Of a stretch of DNA of 64,000 nt, positions 1 through 14,100 are shown in pieces (position 1 is the first letter of the stretch; the number at the start of each line of letters is the position of its first letter). Position numbers and translations under genes: made by a program. The stretch is from positions 6,019,001 through 6,083,000 of the forward strand of contig OZ014415.1 in assembly GCA_963965975.1 (NCBI GenBank), written 5' to 3'. The notes beneath the pieces are model-generated. The model was not told where the DNA came from and made no database searches. It saw only the letters and a program-made list of their open reading frames with translations. The DNA is from Xestospongia bergquistia. Its lineage: Eukaryota > Porifera > Demospongiae > Haplosclerida > Petrosiidae.

Positions 1-284
1 GTATTTAATACCATGATTTTAAGACAATATCACTTCATCATGATCAGATCAAACATGTTCACATATTAATATTTGGTATAACCACATTCTTATTAGGTAA
101 ACCTTATTATATTTTATACCACGTAATGAGATCATTAGTTGTGTTAAAACAATATCACTTGTGGGAATTGATACTATCTTTATGTATCTTTGATCATTAT
201 AAAATGAGTGATTACAACAAGAAAGATATACTATATAATCATATTTTATATGGTCTGTTTTCATTAATGTTGTAAAAGTAATGG

Positions 285-965
285 ATTTGTATTTTAGTTA
301 TTGTTATTGTAAAGCATTTGTAATAATTATTGTTTTAGTTATTAATTGTTCACAAAAACTCCAAGATTTTTAGTTTTAGTTATAGTAATAGGTTTTTAGT
401 TATTGTTATTATAAATCAATAAACCAAAGAAGATAATAAATTTACTACATGCTAAATATGCAAGTAATCCTTGTTATTTTTGATTAATACTTCTCTTTCA
501 AGGTTATTGCCACTTAGCTGATTTCTTTTTCCAATACATGCATTTCCAGCAATTGAAAAAGTAGCTGTAGCCATCTTGATCAGAATGCCAGATACTGTAT
601 GTCACATGGCAAGCAGCTGTCTCAGAAAGGTGTTTGCAATGTGACATACAATATGGTCAAAAGAAAGTTATGAGACAGCTGGTCTCACAACTTTCTTTTG
701 ACAATTCAGCTTGATCATTGTGTTAATTCACTTAATTGATTGTTATTTTAGTTTGTGTTTAACTGTTTACACATTTGAATGATAACTAATCTGATTGTGT
801 GAAATCTGGAAATGAAATGGTTAAAATTCACAACTTCTTTTGTGCAATTTTAGTTTTGTTATTAATTGTAAATCAATGGTTGGTTAATTTTAGTTATAGT
901 TTGTTATTGTTAACAATAATGATTTGGTCATTACAAAAATAGCTTTAGTTTTAGTTATTGTTAAA
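285..965. repeat. Degenerate TTTTAGTTATTGTT-type word cluster
   Basis: About ten loosely spaced copies of TTTTAGTT(A/T)..GTTATTGTTA occur here and again at 37990-38660. A few more lie at 21340-21490. It looks like degraded low-complexity or old mobile-element sequence. Confidence 0.5.
597..701. repeat. Two-hairpin foldback element
   Basis: Two adjacent inverted repeats. Bases 597-649 begin GTATGTCACA and end TGTGACATAC. Bases 657-701 begin TCAAAAGAAAGTT and end AACTTTCTTTTGA. Both loops contain the AGCTGTCTC / GAGACAGCT word. The copy at 38296-38402 keeps longer perfect arms. No coding capacity; consistent with a small non-autonomous foldback/MITE-like element carried along with the duplicated spacer. 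Confidence 0.65.
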
Positions 966-1888
966 CAATTACAACACTAGTTTTCATGTTAGTATTTTTT
1001 TACAGTTTCATCATTGGCATTGGTACTTTGTCATTTAATTATAACAAATGTCTCAAAAGTTAACTAACTACAATATATTAAATATTAATTGTGGTTACCA
1101 GGAGAGTACATAAAAATGTCAATAATTACAATTAAAACTTATATTACAATACTATTATACAAACAATTTAGATAAACTATAAAAGAGCCATAATATTATG
1201 ATGAGATAACTTGGATCTTTATTGAGAGTCAGATCAATAAGTATTAAATTCTGATGCATGCACATTAGAATCTCCTATAAACTAAGCATAATCAATGCCA
1301 TACACATTTAGGACATCAATACTATGATCTAACATGTTATCATACTCATGCATATAATATACTATATGTATTGTATTCACATATTTGAGCACTGGATTAT
1401 TTAGAATATTTTTGATAACCTTGTACAATGTGAAGTTGGCTTTTGCACATGTCCAACTGATAATTCTTTCAGCAAACAATGGTACTAACTATGGTGGATG
1501 ACTATACACATGTACACAAGTAATAAAAACATTTTGATAGTGAATGTAGAAATAACAATGACAAGATTACAAAAACAAGGTAGGAAGAAAAATACACATG
1601 ACAGATCCATATCACAAACATCTCTACATAAGTGTCAATCAACTTCATATGATGATAGTAAACTATTATACAAATTATATTGTCATGAGATATCATTATG
1701 TTCTCCTGTTTCTACCAAGCAGGACAGAATAGCCCCAGTTGATTTAGAGTTAATTAAATCTATAGAATAACAAACAAAGTATATTTTACCTTTTCTTATA
1801 ATCAGTTTGTGTCATGAGATCACTATCCATATAACACTCTCATGATCAAGTCGGTGCTTATATAGTAAATAAAATTATTTACAGGAGA

Positions 1889-2102
1889 GGAAGTTTACTC
1901 CGTAGAGTGGTACTCCTACAATCAAAACTATGCAATTATGTAGACTATGTATATAGTTACATACGGAACCAAGCCTATGACTAGCACGTAGTGGTCTTGC
2001 AGATAGTCGCCTGGTCCTGATAACTGTTTTACCTAAATTAGTCTACACATCATAATTATAGTCGATCTGATACGTGAACAACAACATCTGTAGTCATCCA
2101 TC
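1889..2102 (+). promoter_or_regulatory. Conserved 5' flank / candidate core promoter of gene A
   Basis: About 210 bases immediately before the start codon are strongly conserved with B (22350-22541) and C (39581-39803). Shared words include GAAGTTTACTCCG, ACGGAACCAAGCCTA, GTCGCCTGGTCCTGATAACTG (in part) and GTCGATCTGATACGTGAAC. Spacing to the ATG is similar. No clear TATA box at a defined distance. The transcription start is not visible from sequence. Confidence 0.5.
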
Positions 2103-5100
2103 ATGGCTAAACCACTGCAAGGAGAATCATTCGGGCAGAAAAGACCCCCGCTGTACCAGATGATTAAAAATATTCTCAGAGAGTATCCCAGCGGACAAGT
2201 ATTCAATGTATAACTGTCTAGATATCAGTGTAGATGGAATGACAAACTATTAAAGATGATTTGAAGTAGTCAAAAGACAACATTAGATGACTAAGAACAT
2301 GCATAAATTGTAAATGTTTATATACCACTAGCTTAGCTTTAATAGTAGATTAGTACATATACCAATCTCTTTAATATCCCAATAACTGATTGTTTTAAAT
2401 GACTTTTCCATATAAGTCTTAATATAAGAGTCTACATAGTTGACCTCTGAAAGTGCACCATCATGGCGTCATCTTTATAAACTATTACAGGAAGTCATTC
2501 AAAATGCTGATGATGCTGGAGCTACTGAGGTCAATTTCTTCCTAGACTGCCGTCAATTACAGACTCTCCCACCTGGACTAGTGACAGATACTGAGAAACA
2601 TATTGAACTATCTCGGTTTTATGGTCCAGCCTTAATGTCTTTTAATAATGCACCTTTTAAGAAAGAAGACTGGGATAGTATACAAAGTCTACACCAGAGT
2701 GGTAAAGCTAAGAATCCACACAAAGTAGGAAAATTTGGAATTGGATTTAACTCTGTCTATCACATTACTGGTAAGTAGAGTTGTTCAAGGAAATATAATA
2801 AGATTCATGAGATTAAATTCCAGTTAAGTTAAAGGTGATGAATATTATTTCATTTGTATTCAGATCTTCCAGTAATTGTCAGTGAGGAGTACTGTGGATT
2901 CCTAGAGCCACAAGAAGATATATGGAAGGGTGAGTCTGGTAAAGGTTATTACTTAAAAGATCTATTAGCAAGTTGTCCAGAATCACTAACTCCTTATAAA
3001 GGAATCTGCGGTTTTTCTAAATCCTTTCATAGGCAAACACTTTTAAGATTTCCACTTCGTAACAAACCATCAAAGCTTTCCAAAGAACTCTATACTATAT
3101 CAAAGCTTCAAGTGTTACTAGAATCTCTTAAAGCTGAATTAAAATACATTTTACTTTTTCTTCGATCAGTTTGTTCCATTGAAGTGATAGAGATTTCTGT
3201 TCATAACACTCTTAATTCAGTGTTTAAAGTATGCGTTACTACTGATACTTACAATCAACACATAACTCAACAACAACAATTACTCAGTGATGTACAATCC
3301 ACTTTTATAATTGATTCACTGAGTAGTATGCGCAAAGTTATTAAAAGTAGTGATCACTTCAATATTGAAGTACATGATGATAGTAGTCACAGTAAACATG
3401 AATGGATAGTAGTTAATCAGGTTGGTAGTGAGGATACAGAGGTAATGCAATTAGCAGAGAAGCAGCATGTTTTGCCCTGGGTGGGAACAGCTTTTGAAGT
3501 CAGTAGTACACCATGTTGTGGTGGTCGTATATTTTGTGTTCTTCCTTTACCCATTGAAGACAGAGCTCCATTTAGTGTTCACATTAATGGAACTTTTGCT
3601 GTGAGTAGTAATCGTCGATCTCTCAAATGGGAAGCACAAGAAAGGAAAGATGAAGAAAGCACTTGGAACAAACTGTTAGTAAAAAAATGTCTGCCTTCTT
3701 GTTATATTGAGTTAATTTCACAGTTAATACAACTGTGTCCTAATAACTATACCCCTGTATATAGTTGTTGGCCAGATATAGTTCAAGTTAAAGGCACGCC
3801 TTGGGATGATATGTTAGAAACTTTTTATAGACAACTTCTCTATAGCAACAAAGTTTTGTACACTCCAGTTTTAGGAGGACAATGGATTAGTATTAGTGAA
3901 TCAATATTTGTAGATGAGAATGAGGTAGTTCCCCAAACTGTCAAAGAGTGTATTTTGAGATGCCAAGTAAAGCTAGTTGAAGTAGACAATTACCAAAGAA
4001 TGGCTTTATACCACTATTATGCCACCTATAAAACCAATTTAAATCCTTCAATAGTAAGAATGGAGCTTAAAAAGAATTCACGTGCCTATGAGTTTATGTC
4101 AAGAGAAGGTAAACTAGCTGTTCTTGACTACTGCCTCAGTGACCACAAGTATAATGACCTTTCTAGTCTTAAACTACTTCCATTGCTCAATGGAGACTTT
4201 GTACAGTTTACACAAACCAGTTATTACTCATATGGTACTACTACATCATATATTTGTAGTAGTAGTAGTCCACATACTCTTCTACCTGGTTTAGAGCATA
4301 TATTAGTCAGTGTTTATTCTGATAACCCAACTACTCATTCAAATTTACTTGAGCTTGCCAAAAGTGGTCAAACACAACTGAAAGTATTGGGTGTTCCTGA
4401 AATAGCTAACTTATTACCACAGTCTAATTCTGAGTCTTGGTCTAATGAACAACTTGCTTCTTTTTGGCAATGGCTACATGATAAAGAATTGCACTTATTC
4501 CATCAAAAGCAGATAGTACCAATAAAGTACTTATCAGGTCAATCTTCAGTAATGCCTTTAGCTAAAGAAGGTGGTGTAGTATATGTTCCTCCTTATTTCC
4601 CTGTATCTTCAATACTATTAACAGCTCTGGAGAAGTGTGGTATTAAACTAGCTAATGCTCGAGACTTTCCATATTTAGTTCATAATCATCTGACTCAATA
4701 TTTATACCAGTTTAATCCAGATGATATACTAGATGCAATGCAAGGCTTTAGTTTGGAAAATGTAAAGTTGTCTAGTAAAGAAGCAGAAACTTTACAAACA
4801 TTTCTATCATCTAGTACATTGTCTACTGTAGCTAGAGTTAATACAGTCTGTACATTACCTATATTTAGTGTTATTCAAGACACTACAGGTTGTCACTCTA
4901 TCAACTCTATTAAAACATCTTACTGTGATCATAAAGCTATTGCAGAAATTGAGTCTTTTGAGTTACAAAAAGACCTGCTTATCCTGGATCCTCTCACAAT
5001 TAGCAGAGATGGTAATGAAGTGAATCTGTTAAAACAGCTTTCTCAGTCTAAGCATGTTACTTTCATGAATGAAATAGAATATCTTGTACAAATTTCCTTT

Positions 5101-8100
5101 AATCAGATTAGAAACAACCAGTTCAATATTAGTAATGTGGTACCTTTTATGACAAGTATACTTGATAGCTTTGATAGTATGAGAAGGAAATATCCCAGCT
5201 TATTTGAGCAATTCAAAAATGCCATATCAACTTTGTCATTTATACCAGTCTCTTCATCAACAGTATTACAAGCTCCATGTAATCTTTTTGATCCTCAAGA
5301 TGTTATGTTAAAAGAGTTATTTAGAGACCAATCAGTATTTCTTGGACCTGAGTTTTCTTCTTATCTCTATGTTTTACGACAGTGTGGTTTAAAGTCTATT
5401 ACATCTATCACAGGGACAGATATATTACAGATTATAACAAGTATTCAGGTGTATTCAGAAACAGGTTTAGCTACATCTAATGATGTAAACATTTCTAGAG
5501 TAGTAGCAGTTTTTCACTATCTGAACAAGTACCCACAAGTCCTTAATGAAACATTACCTAAAAGACACAATAATCTACAAAATGCTTTAGTACTTCAAGC
5601 TCAAAGTTCTTGTTGGTTACCAATAGTTGGTGATCCTCCTGAAAACTATCCTACTTGTTTAAAGTGGAAGGGCTTTTTGTATCCTCAGAATTTAGCATCA
5701 GCTAGATATAACCCATTAGTAGTCTTATTACAAAGCATAAGCTTATCACAATTACCAATGATAGCTGGCTCACAAGCTATTTTTGTAGAAAATATACCAT
5801 CACAAATTGCCCAAACTCTTTGTAGCTCTCTCCAAATTATGGTAGCTGCAGTTGTAGCTCATTTTAAAGAGATTATCAACAATAAGGGTAAAATAGAGTC
5901 TGATGTATTAGATCAGTTATCATATCAGACCTACAGTTACCTTCAAAATAATATAGCATATTGTGACAAGAAGACTTTTGATGATATAGAGAATTGGGTA
6001 TGGGTGGAGAGTGAATCCACATTTATCAGCTCTAGTATGGTAGCTATTAAAAGTAATTCTACCTTCAGACAAAGTCTAGAGCCTTTTGTATTCACTTTAT
6101 CAAACAGATTACAAAAATTTAATGAGCTCTTTTCTAAATGTGGAATTCATCCACAGATTACTACAAATCATATACTTTCTGTACTCCAATCTATTAAAGA
6201 TAGACCAGATCAAATTAGTACAGAAGAAGCATGGTCATTAGTAAAGGCAATATTAGACTGGGTAGTAGATGATCCATCAAGAATGAATGATGGAAAATTA
6301 TTAGTACCAGTACAGAGTGACTCACTATATCCACAGCTTCAACCTATTGAGGATGTTGCCTATACAGATAACACAATGCTTCTTAATATTGCTATGACCT
6401 CAGATGAAGAGTATATGTTAGTTCATGATAGAGTAGCTCATCTTGCTCCACAACTTGGTCTAAGTCCTCTCAGTGATCATCTTGATATCACAGAGGATGT
6501 ATTTGAAGATGCTGGTCAACACGAACCTCTTATTATTCGTCTTAGTAATATCTTGAAGGAATACAAAGATGGTCTGACTATTATTAAAGAAATGATCCAA
6601 AATGCTGATGATGCTGAAGCCACAGAAGTCAACATTCTCTATGATGCTCGTCAACATACAACAGAAAAGCTCTTGTTTAAAGGAATGGCTGATAGTCACG
6701 GTCCAGCTTTAGTTGTTCATAATAACAGCACTTTTAGTGATGAAGATTTTGAAAACATCACCAAATTAGCTGGTGCTACAAAAGCTAACAAACCATTAAA
6801 GATTGGTAAATTTGGTGTTGGTTTTTGTTCAATATATCACATCACTGATGTCCCTTCATTTGTGAGTGGAGAGTGGCTTTATATATTTGATCCTACTCTC
6901 CAGTATCTTAAAGGCATAGTTCATAATGAGAACAGACCAGGTAAGAAGGTGAAGTACCTATCAAAGTTTGTATCTCAGTCTGAACAACTAGTACCATATG
7001 AAGGGTTGTTTGGTTTTAAAGGTTCTACTGTATACAATGGTACTATGTTTCGGTTTCCTTTTAGAAGAAGTCCCAGTCAAATTAGTTCTACACTCTACAA
7101 TGGGGACATAATATCACAACTCAGAAAAGACTTAACTGAAAATGGTTCTAAGTTACTACTGTTTTTACAACATGTAAAAAGAATTACATTTAGTTCAATT
7201 GACAATTATGGTACTGAACTAAAAGAGTCTATTGAAATAAACTCATTAAGTAGTCAAAAAGAAATTAAATTTGTCACAAACAATCAAAAAGATTGGGTAG
7301 AATATTGGTTAGTTTCAAACCACAATGAAGAGCTTCAGACACAAGATTATCAAATCCAATCAAGTACAGCATCTGTAGCCTGTCAACTTATTAAAGCTGA
7401 TGAACCTGATACCTTTAGCTGTAAACAGATAGAAGGGTCTGTATTTTGTTTTCTTCCATTAGCAGTACCTAGTACAGGACTACCTGTACATGTAAGTGCT
7501 AACTTTGCTGTTATGAGTAACAGACGTGGTATCTGGACTGGTTCATCTAGAATAGCTACTGATTCAAGAGAATGGTGGAACCAAAAGTTAATGGAAACTA
7601 CTATACCAAAGGCTTATTGTAGTTTATTGAATAGTCTACAAGTTATGTGTATATCAGGTCAACTTTTGAACTATGAGTTTTATTCTCTTTGGCCTTTGAA
7701 CACTAGATTACAATCAAAACATCCATGGAATATATTGAGTTCAACATTATACAAGATGATATCAGAGAATACTCTGTTTCATTCTGCTTCCATAAACAAA
7801 TGGTTTACATTAACTGAATCAAAGTTCATCTCTTCTAGTATATTCAATAAATTAGGCTTAGCAAATGATGAAATGCTTAGTTGTATTCACAAAGCTGTCT
7901 ATTTGCTCCAAATTTCAGTAGTTTTCTTGCCACACATTTATATGCAACAAATACCCCAGTATGACATAGCAATGATTGATGAAAATGACTTTGCAAGTAT
8001 GTTTTTTCCCAATATTGATTTCTTTAACTCAGAAGTTGATGTTCGAAATGAAATTTTATCACATATGTTATCAACTATTACAGTTGAACAGACGCAATCA

Positions 8101-11100
8101 AAACAAACATCAGTATTAAAACCACACCTTCAACAGTCTCCGTGTATTCCTGTGTCTCCACATGGTAAGAAGTTAAAACTAGCTAGTGAACTTGTTGATC
8201 CATTGGCATTACAAGATTTGTTTGATCCAGAGGATGAGATGTTTCCATTGCCAGATTTTTATAGCAACAGCTTAATTCGTCAAGCTATGTTGGATCTCGG
8301 TTTGATATCATCAAATTTACCTTACTGTATTATCAATGAGAGTGCTAAAACAATTAGTTCTCTCTTTTTTAAGGATAAATCTATTGCTCTTGTCAGAGTT
8401 AAGCTAATCATTAAAACCATTGAGGAAAAATCTGATAGTCCACTATTGTCTGAACAAAGCAACGATGCAGAAATTGAATTACTACAGAACATCCCATTTT
8501 TACCAGTTGTTTCAAAGCCAGAACACTACATATTACTCTGGAAAGGAGCAGGACGAATCTTAAGAAGTCCATCTCAAGTCATATGTATGGATATATCAAA
8601 AGCTGCAGTACTTGTAGGCTCACAGAGAGCCATAGTAAATACTAGAGATGTCAGTAATGGAGGATGTGGACATATTCCTGACAATGTACTTACTGTACTT
8701 GGTATTCCAACCAGACCATCATTAGATGATGTACTGCTACATTTCCAGTGTCTTCTTGATACCTATCAACCAATGATGTGTCAAAATTCTAAAGTAGTTG
8801 ATGAAATATCTCGACTTTGTTGTAACATATATGAATTTATTGATGATGAAATCAGAAAAAGAATGGAGCCTGGAAGTGATGGAAGTCATTCTTCTGTTAT
8901 GAGGAAGGCTCCTTCATCTTCAACAAAAATTGAAGAAAAATTGATGGAATTTCAAACCAAACCATTTGTTTGGACTGAAACTTGTTTTGCTGTACCTGAT
9001 AATGTTGCTAAACACTGGAAGAAGAATGGACCATACCTTTTTAAGCTTCCTGATATACTTTCAGAACGTAAAAATTTACTCAGTGTATTGCAACTTAAAA
9101 ACAGCTTTAATGCAGAAAAATTATTAAATACATTTCGATGCATACTTGATGACCATCACGCAGAACTGCCTTCAGATTATTATGAGCTTGTAGACTGCAT
9201 AATATTAGAACTAAATTCAGCACCTGGAGAGATAACAGAATTTGATGAAGTTATTCTTGTTGATGACCATTATATACTCAGACCAGCTAAAGAACTATCA
9301 TTCAATGATGCATCTTGGCTTCCACCTCCTAAAAATTGTAAGTATGTCCATTCTAAGTTAATAAGAGAAAAAGCTCTTTCTTTCGGTGTAAAACTTACAA
9401 GTAGCAAATATCTTGAAAACTTTGTTTCTCCACTGTCACAACATTTTGCAGGCTTAGAATTTGGTCAAATAGAGGAGCTTAGTCAAAGAATTAAGAATAT
9501 TATACATGATTATCCACTAGATGTCACTTTTCTTAAAGAGTTATTACAAAATGCTGATGATGCTAAGGCTACAAAAATGTGTGTCATACTTGACAAGAGA
9601 ACACATGGGAAAGACCAAATACTTTCTGAAAGATGGGCAGAGCTCCAAGGTCCTGCATTATTAGTCTGGAACGACAAAGACTTCACTGATAAAGATCTAG
9701 AGGGTATACAAAAACTAGGTCTTGGGTCAAAACGAGGTGATACAGAGTCCATTGGTCAGTTTGGTATTGGTTTTAATGTGGTATATCATGTAACAGATTG
9801 TCCTAGCTTTATCACACGAGGTAACATTCTCTGTGTGTTTGATCCTCATTGTTGCTATGTTCCTGGAGCTGATAAAAAGTGTCCTGGAAGAAGATATGAT
9901 GTTGATGACAACTTTTGGAAGAATATGTCTGATCTACAAAGTGCATACTTGCAAGATTCCCTTCCTGAACAATTATCATATGTTAAGAAAGGATCACTCT
10001 TTCGGTTTCCATTGAGATCCACAACCTCTGAAATTTTGGAGGAGGAGATATTAGCAGAGCCTTTAACTGCTATAATCATGGAGAAGAAACTTGTGAACTG
10101 GGTACATCAAATTAAAGATGCCCTCATTTTCTTGAATTGCATTACTCAGCTCGAATTCTATATCATTGATGCTGACACTAATGAATTCCAATGTAAACAT
10201 AAGTACAAAGTACATCTAGATGACTCATCAATTGAAGAACGTAGCAGTTTTTACCAAATTATTAGTAACTTTAAGCACTCAATGCAACCTCGAGTTGTCA
10301 CATATCCTCTGACTATGATAACAAGTAGTGATGAGGAGAAATGGCTAATACAGCAAGGTGTTGGAGACCTCCTAAATCCTTCTAACAAATGGACATACAT
10401 CAATCAGACTTCACCCACACACTGCATAGCAGCTCCAATGCAGTATAATGAATATTTTAGTGGTAAAGTGTTCTGCTTTCTTCCTCTTCCAGTTCAAACT
10501 GGTCTTCCTGTCCACATTAATGGTCAGTTTGTTCTCAGTAGCCATCGCTCTCTCTGGAATAGTGACAATGGAGATGATGATCAAACAAAGTGGAATTTAT
10601 CTCTCTTTCAAGCTATTGCTTCTTCTTATGTCCATTTCTTGTCACAAGCTAGAGACTACTATGTTCATCCAGAAGGTTATCAATCACTTGATGATCTATA
10701 TTCTGCAGTTAATTGTTACTACAATCTATTACCATTTTATTTTAGAGAACCAGCAGAGAAAACAAAGTTAGTCACATCAAACAGGTCTCAAGGTACAATA
10801 TTGGACCAGAGAGTATTTTCCCAAAAACTAATTGCAAGCAATACTGCTCAAACTAATTTAGACAAAAGCAATGAGTTTCACTGCTTAATTTTCCAAAGGT
10901 TATGGTCCACCAATGTTCCTGTACTAGCATCTGAAGTTTTTCCCAGTTCACAAGAAGCTCTGTACTTTGTTAAATGGCATTTACTCCACAATGATGATAA
11001 TCCTATTAACCAAGCGTATTTCAAAACTGAGATGAACAAAGAATTAGAGCAAATCCTAAGAAATATTGGGATGATATTGACTTGTGCTCCACCTGAACTC

Positions 11101-14100
11101 TATAACCATCTGAAAGAATTCAACCCAGCCATAACAAATACTGAGTCTGTTTTCAATTACTACACTACATTTTATTCTCATATCAATAGTAGTTACCCTA
11201 TCTCAATAGAAGAGACTCCTTTTAACTCAATAGAGAATTTCTGTATATTTCTAAAACATCTGCTGAAGGTTTATGTTAAAGACTCAGTAGCACAATGTTT
11301 ATTTCCACGTTGTCCTTTTGGTTATCCACTACTGTTGACAGCTGATGGTAAATTGAGATTGTTTAATGAACACGACAAGGTTTTGTGTAGCAAGTTCTCT
11401 CATCTCTTTACAAAGTCAGCTTCATTGTTTCTACATCCAAAGATATTGGATAAATTTCCCAGCTTATGTATCAATTATTTTCTATCTGCCCAAGATGTGT
11501 CATTCAGTATCATTGATAATATTATGAGAGAAAATTATAGTCCTTTCCTTCAGAATTCTGAGGTAATCAATTACAAATCTGTTCTTGATAACGATGCATT
11601 AAAAGAATTATGGTTATGTATGACAAAAGATCAAATCTTCGAACACCATCAAAATGAACTTCTTAAGTCATGGGCATTAATACTAAGTTCAAGTGAAACT
11701 CTTTACAACACATGTTCTCCAATTCTTCCTCTTGTGATTCCATCAGATGTTACTGAGTTACAATTCACAGAAGCTTTTCAAAAGCTTTTTTCTCTTGGTA
11801 TTCCTATCTTGAACTCAGAAATCAGCAAAAAATATTGTCTTCGGATGACCAATCATGATAGAGTTCTTGCTGTGTTGTTTCATATGCATGTCAGAAAAGA
11901 CATACTGAATGATTTAAAAGATCCAAAGGAGACAATTCACATTTTATTTGAGTACTTCAGCAGGATTAACTTTAGACATGATTATCAGAGTGTTATTCAT
12001 ATCACATCATTACCTTTATTTGAGACCATAAGTGGAGATTTAACAAGTATTTGTGGTAAGAAAGTTTGTCTTTGGCCAGCAGATGGATTTTGTAAAGCTG
12101 GCTATGAAAAGTGGGCGCCAATAGATAGGACAGTCTTTCTTGATCCCAGAGGTACATGGAGAAGCCTTTGCAATGATATTTCAAATCTTGGGGGTGAGGA
12201 ACTAGACAGGAAAAATATTTATGCTGACATAATTTTTCCAATATTTCACCAATTGTTCTCAAAGGAAAGGGAGGAGCACTTGAGGTACATCAAAGATGAA
12301 ATGTATCAAGATATTGTATATGAAAGTGAAAAAGGAGAAAATGGTGCAAGCATATTTTTAAATAAATTAAAAGCATTAAGATGCCTAGAATCAAAGAATG
12401 AAACTCTTTATTCAATTGCAAACTTTTCAGACCATACAGCGTCCATTTTCACATTATTTCCTAGTCATTTTGTGTTTGTTCCTGAGGAATATAAGAAAGA
12501 TGAGTGGTTAGAATTTTTACGTGGACTTGGACTCAGAGTTACCACTACTTGTGAAGAATTCAAAACATTTTGTGAACTTGTTTCACAAGGCCAACACTCT
12601 GATCTTGTGAAAGTATCCGAAGTCCTTGTCAACTATTTATTTTCAAAGTCAGCACAAGAATGGCATGATAATGATAGTTACCTTGCTGAAATTGGCAACA
12701 TCAGTTTTGTTCAAGTAGATCCTTTAAATAGCTTAAAATGGATCAAAGCTCCTTGCCAACCATCTTGTCATATTTCACAACAAAATGTTGGCCTGACTAA
12801 GCTGAATGAAGCTGTTATATATGATAGTGCACCTTTAGTATGGACAGTTAAACCAGTAGTGTCTTTACCAAATATGGATTATCTCAAGCAACAAGAGTAT
12901 GATAACTTCCTCAACAAACTTGGAATTACAACAAATCCAGAAGTTAATGATGTCTACACAAACATTCTCAATGTTTCTAAAACAGGTTTAGCAAATTTCA
13001 AACTTTTCAACAAGTATGACCCAAAGTACATTTGTGATATCAAAGATCAAGACATCCTGGCAATTACTGATGTCATAGTTAAGAGCCTAAAGTATCTCTT
13101 TGAGAGGAAAACTAACGATCTACTACAGAATCTTCAGATGATTCCTTGTATTCCTGTCCACGCTAATATTTCTACTACTGAATGCTATATAATACAGCCA
13201 GTTCTTGTAACACCCATACAAGTGGTGAGGTACCTATCACTAGATGATAAAGACTTGTTTCCATATCTTCATAGTCTACCAACCTGCTTGAATATTATCA
13301 ATGAAGAACTTGACATTATGGGAGTGTGTCAAAATATCAGTATTACAAACATACAACATTTACTGAAAACAATGTATTTACAATTTAATGATAGTGAACT
13401 TGATCCAAATAGTGAAGCTTATGTGCAAAAAGCTGTCACGAAACTTTATGTACTTCTGAAAGAGATATCTAAACCTCAAGTGATTAAGCCTCTATACTTA
13501 CCAGCATTGCTTGCCTCAAGAAATAACCGATATTCTTTGAAAGATTCCACTAGTCTTGTCTTCATTGACTCAAATCGTTATCAAGATCAAGATTTGACTT
13601 TTATTAATACACCTTACTCACTGTTTCAACTTCCATCTGATACTAAAATGTCTGTTGCCTCCAAACAGTCAATGGTCATATTACCTACTATTGCTAATAA
13701 AAAGAATATTTGTCTGCAACTACCAAATGAGGTCAGGCCTAAAGGTCTTTCCCTTTGCTGTACTGAAAAAATCCTTATTCGTTGTGAATGTCAAGATAAT
13801 AGTCCACTCAAATTTCATTTGCAGAAATTAAAAAATCTTGTACCTTCATTAAATGAGGTACTGCCAAAAATATTGTCAGCTCATTATGAAAGTGCTATGA
13901 TGACAGTTGATGACACAATTATTAAATTCACTTTAACTCTTACAGAATTGATCAAATCTGTACCTGTGGTTGTTATTCAAGAACTTTGGTCAAAGATTTT
14001 TCTAATGTCTGAATATCACATTGGCAGTATGAAAGTTCAATTTTTGCTTCAGAATGATGATGATAATTATACTCTTTTTGTTGATGTTGAATCATCTAGT

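Larger units (their letters stand above)
1..1888. repeat. Duplicated upstream spacer of gene A (copy 1)
   Basis: Non-coding AT-rich sequence. It aligns almost collinearly with 37698-39580 upstream of copy C, and its first ~145 bases also recur at 54830-54975. I see no credible gene: the short ORFs here are not preserved as proteins between the copies. It holds a foldback element (597-701) and many degenerate copies of a TTTTAGTTATTGTT-like word between about 285 and 965. The segment from about 1048 onward is also shared with the region upstream of gene B (21205 onward). The left window edge therefore falls inside a spacer that lies downstream of a sacsin gene in the other two cases. Confidence 0.8.

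Noticed and set aside
1498..1770. A 90-codon + strand open frame upstream of gene A.
   Set aside because: Not preserved in the homologous DNA upstream of B and C (stops and indels), with no recognisable domain.
2440..2490. Open frame running from the end of intron 1 straight into exon 2 of gene A (also in C), reading TSESAPSWRHLYKLLQ before the N-box.
   Set aside because: It lies upstream of a good acceptor, lacks an ATG, is out of frame in B because of an inserted base, and exon 1 gives a much better sacsin N-terminus (GQVF-K/N joined to EVIQNADDA).
6460..6699. Recurrent minus-strand open frames opposite the ATPase boxes (also near 9510-9752, 44157-44396, 59840-60079, 62923-63165).
   Set aside because: They are antisense shadows of strongly conserved sacsin codons and recur only because the + strand is conserved.
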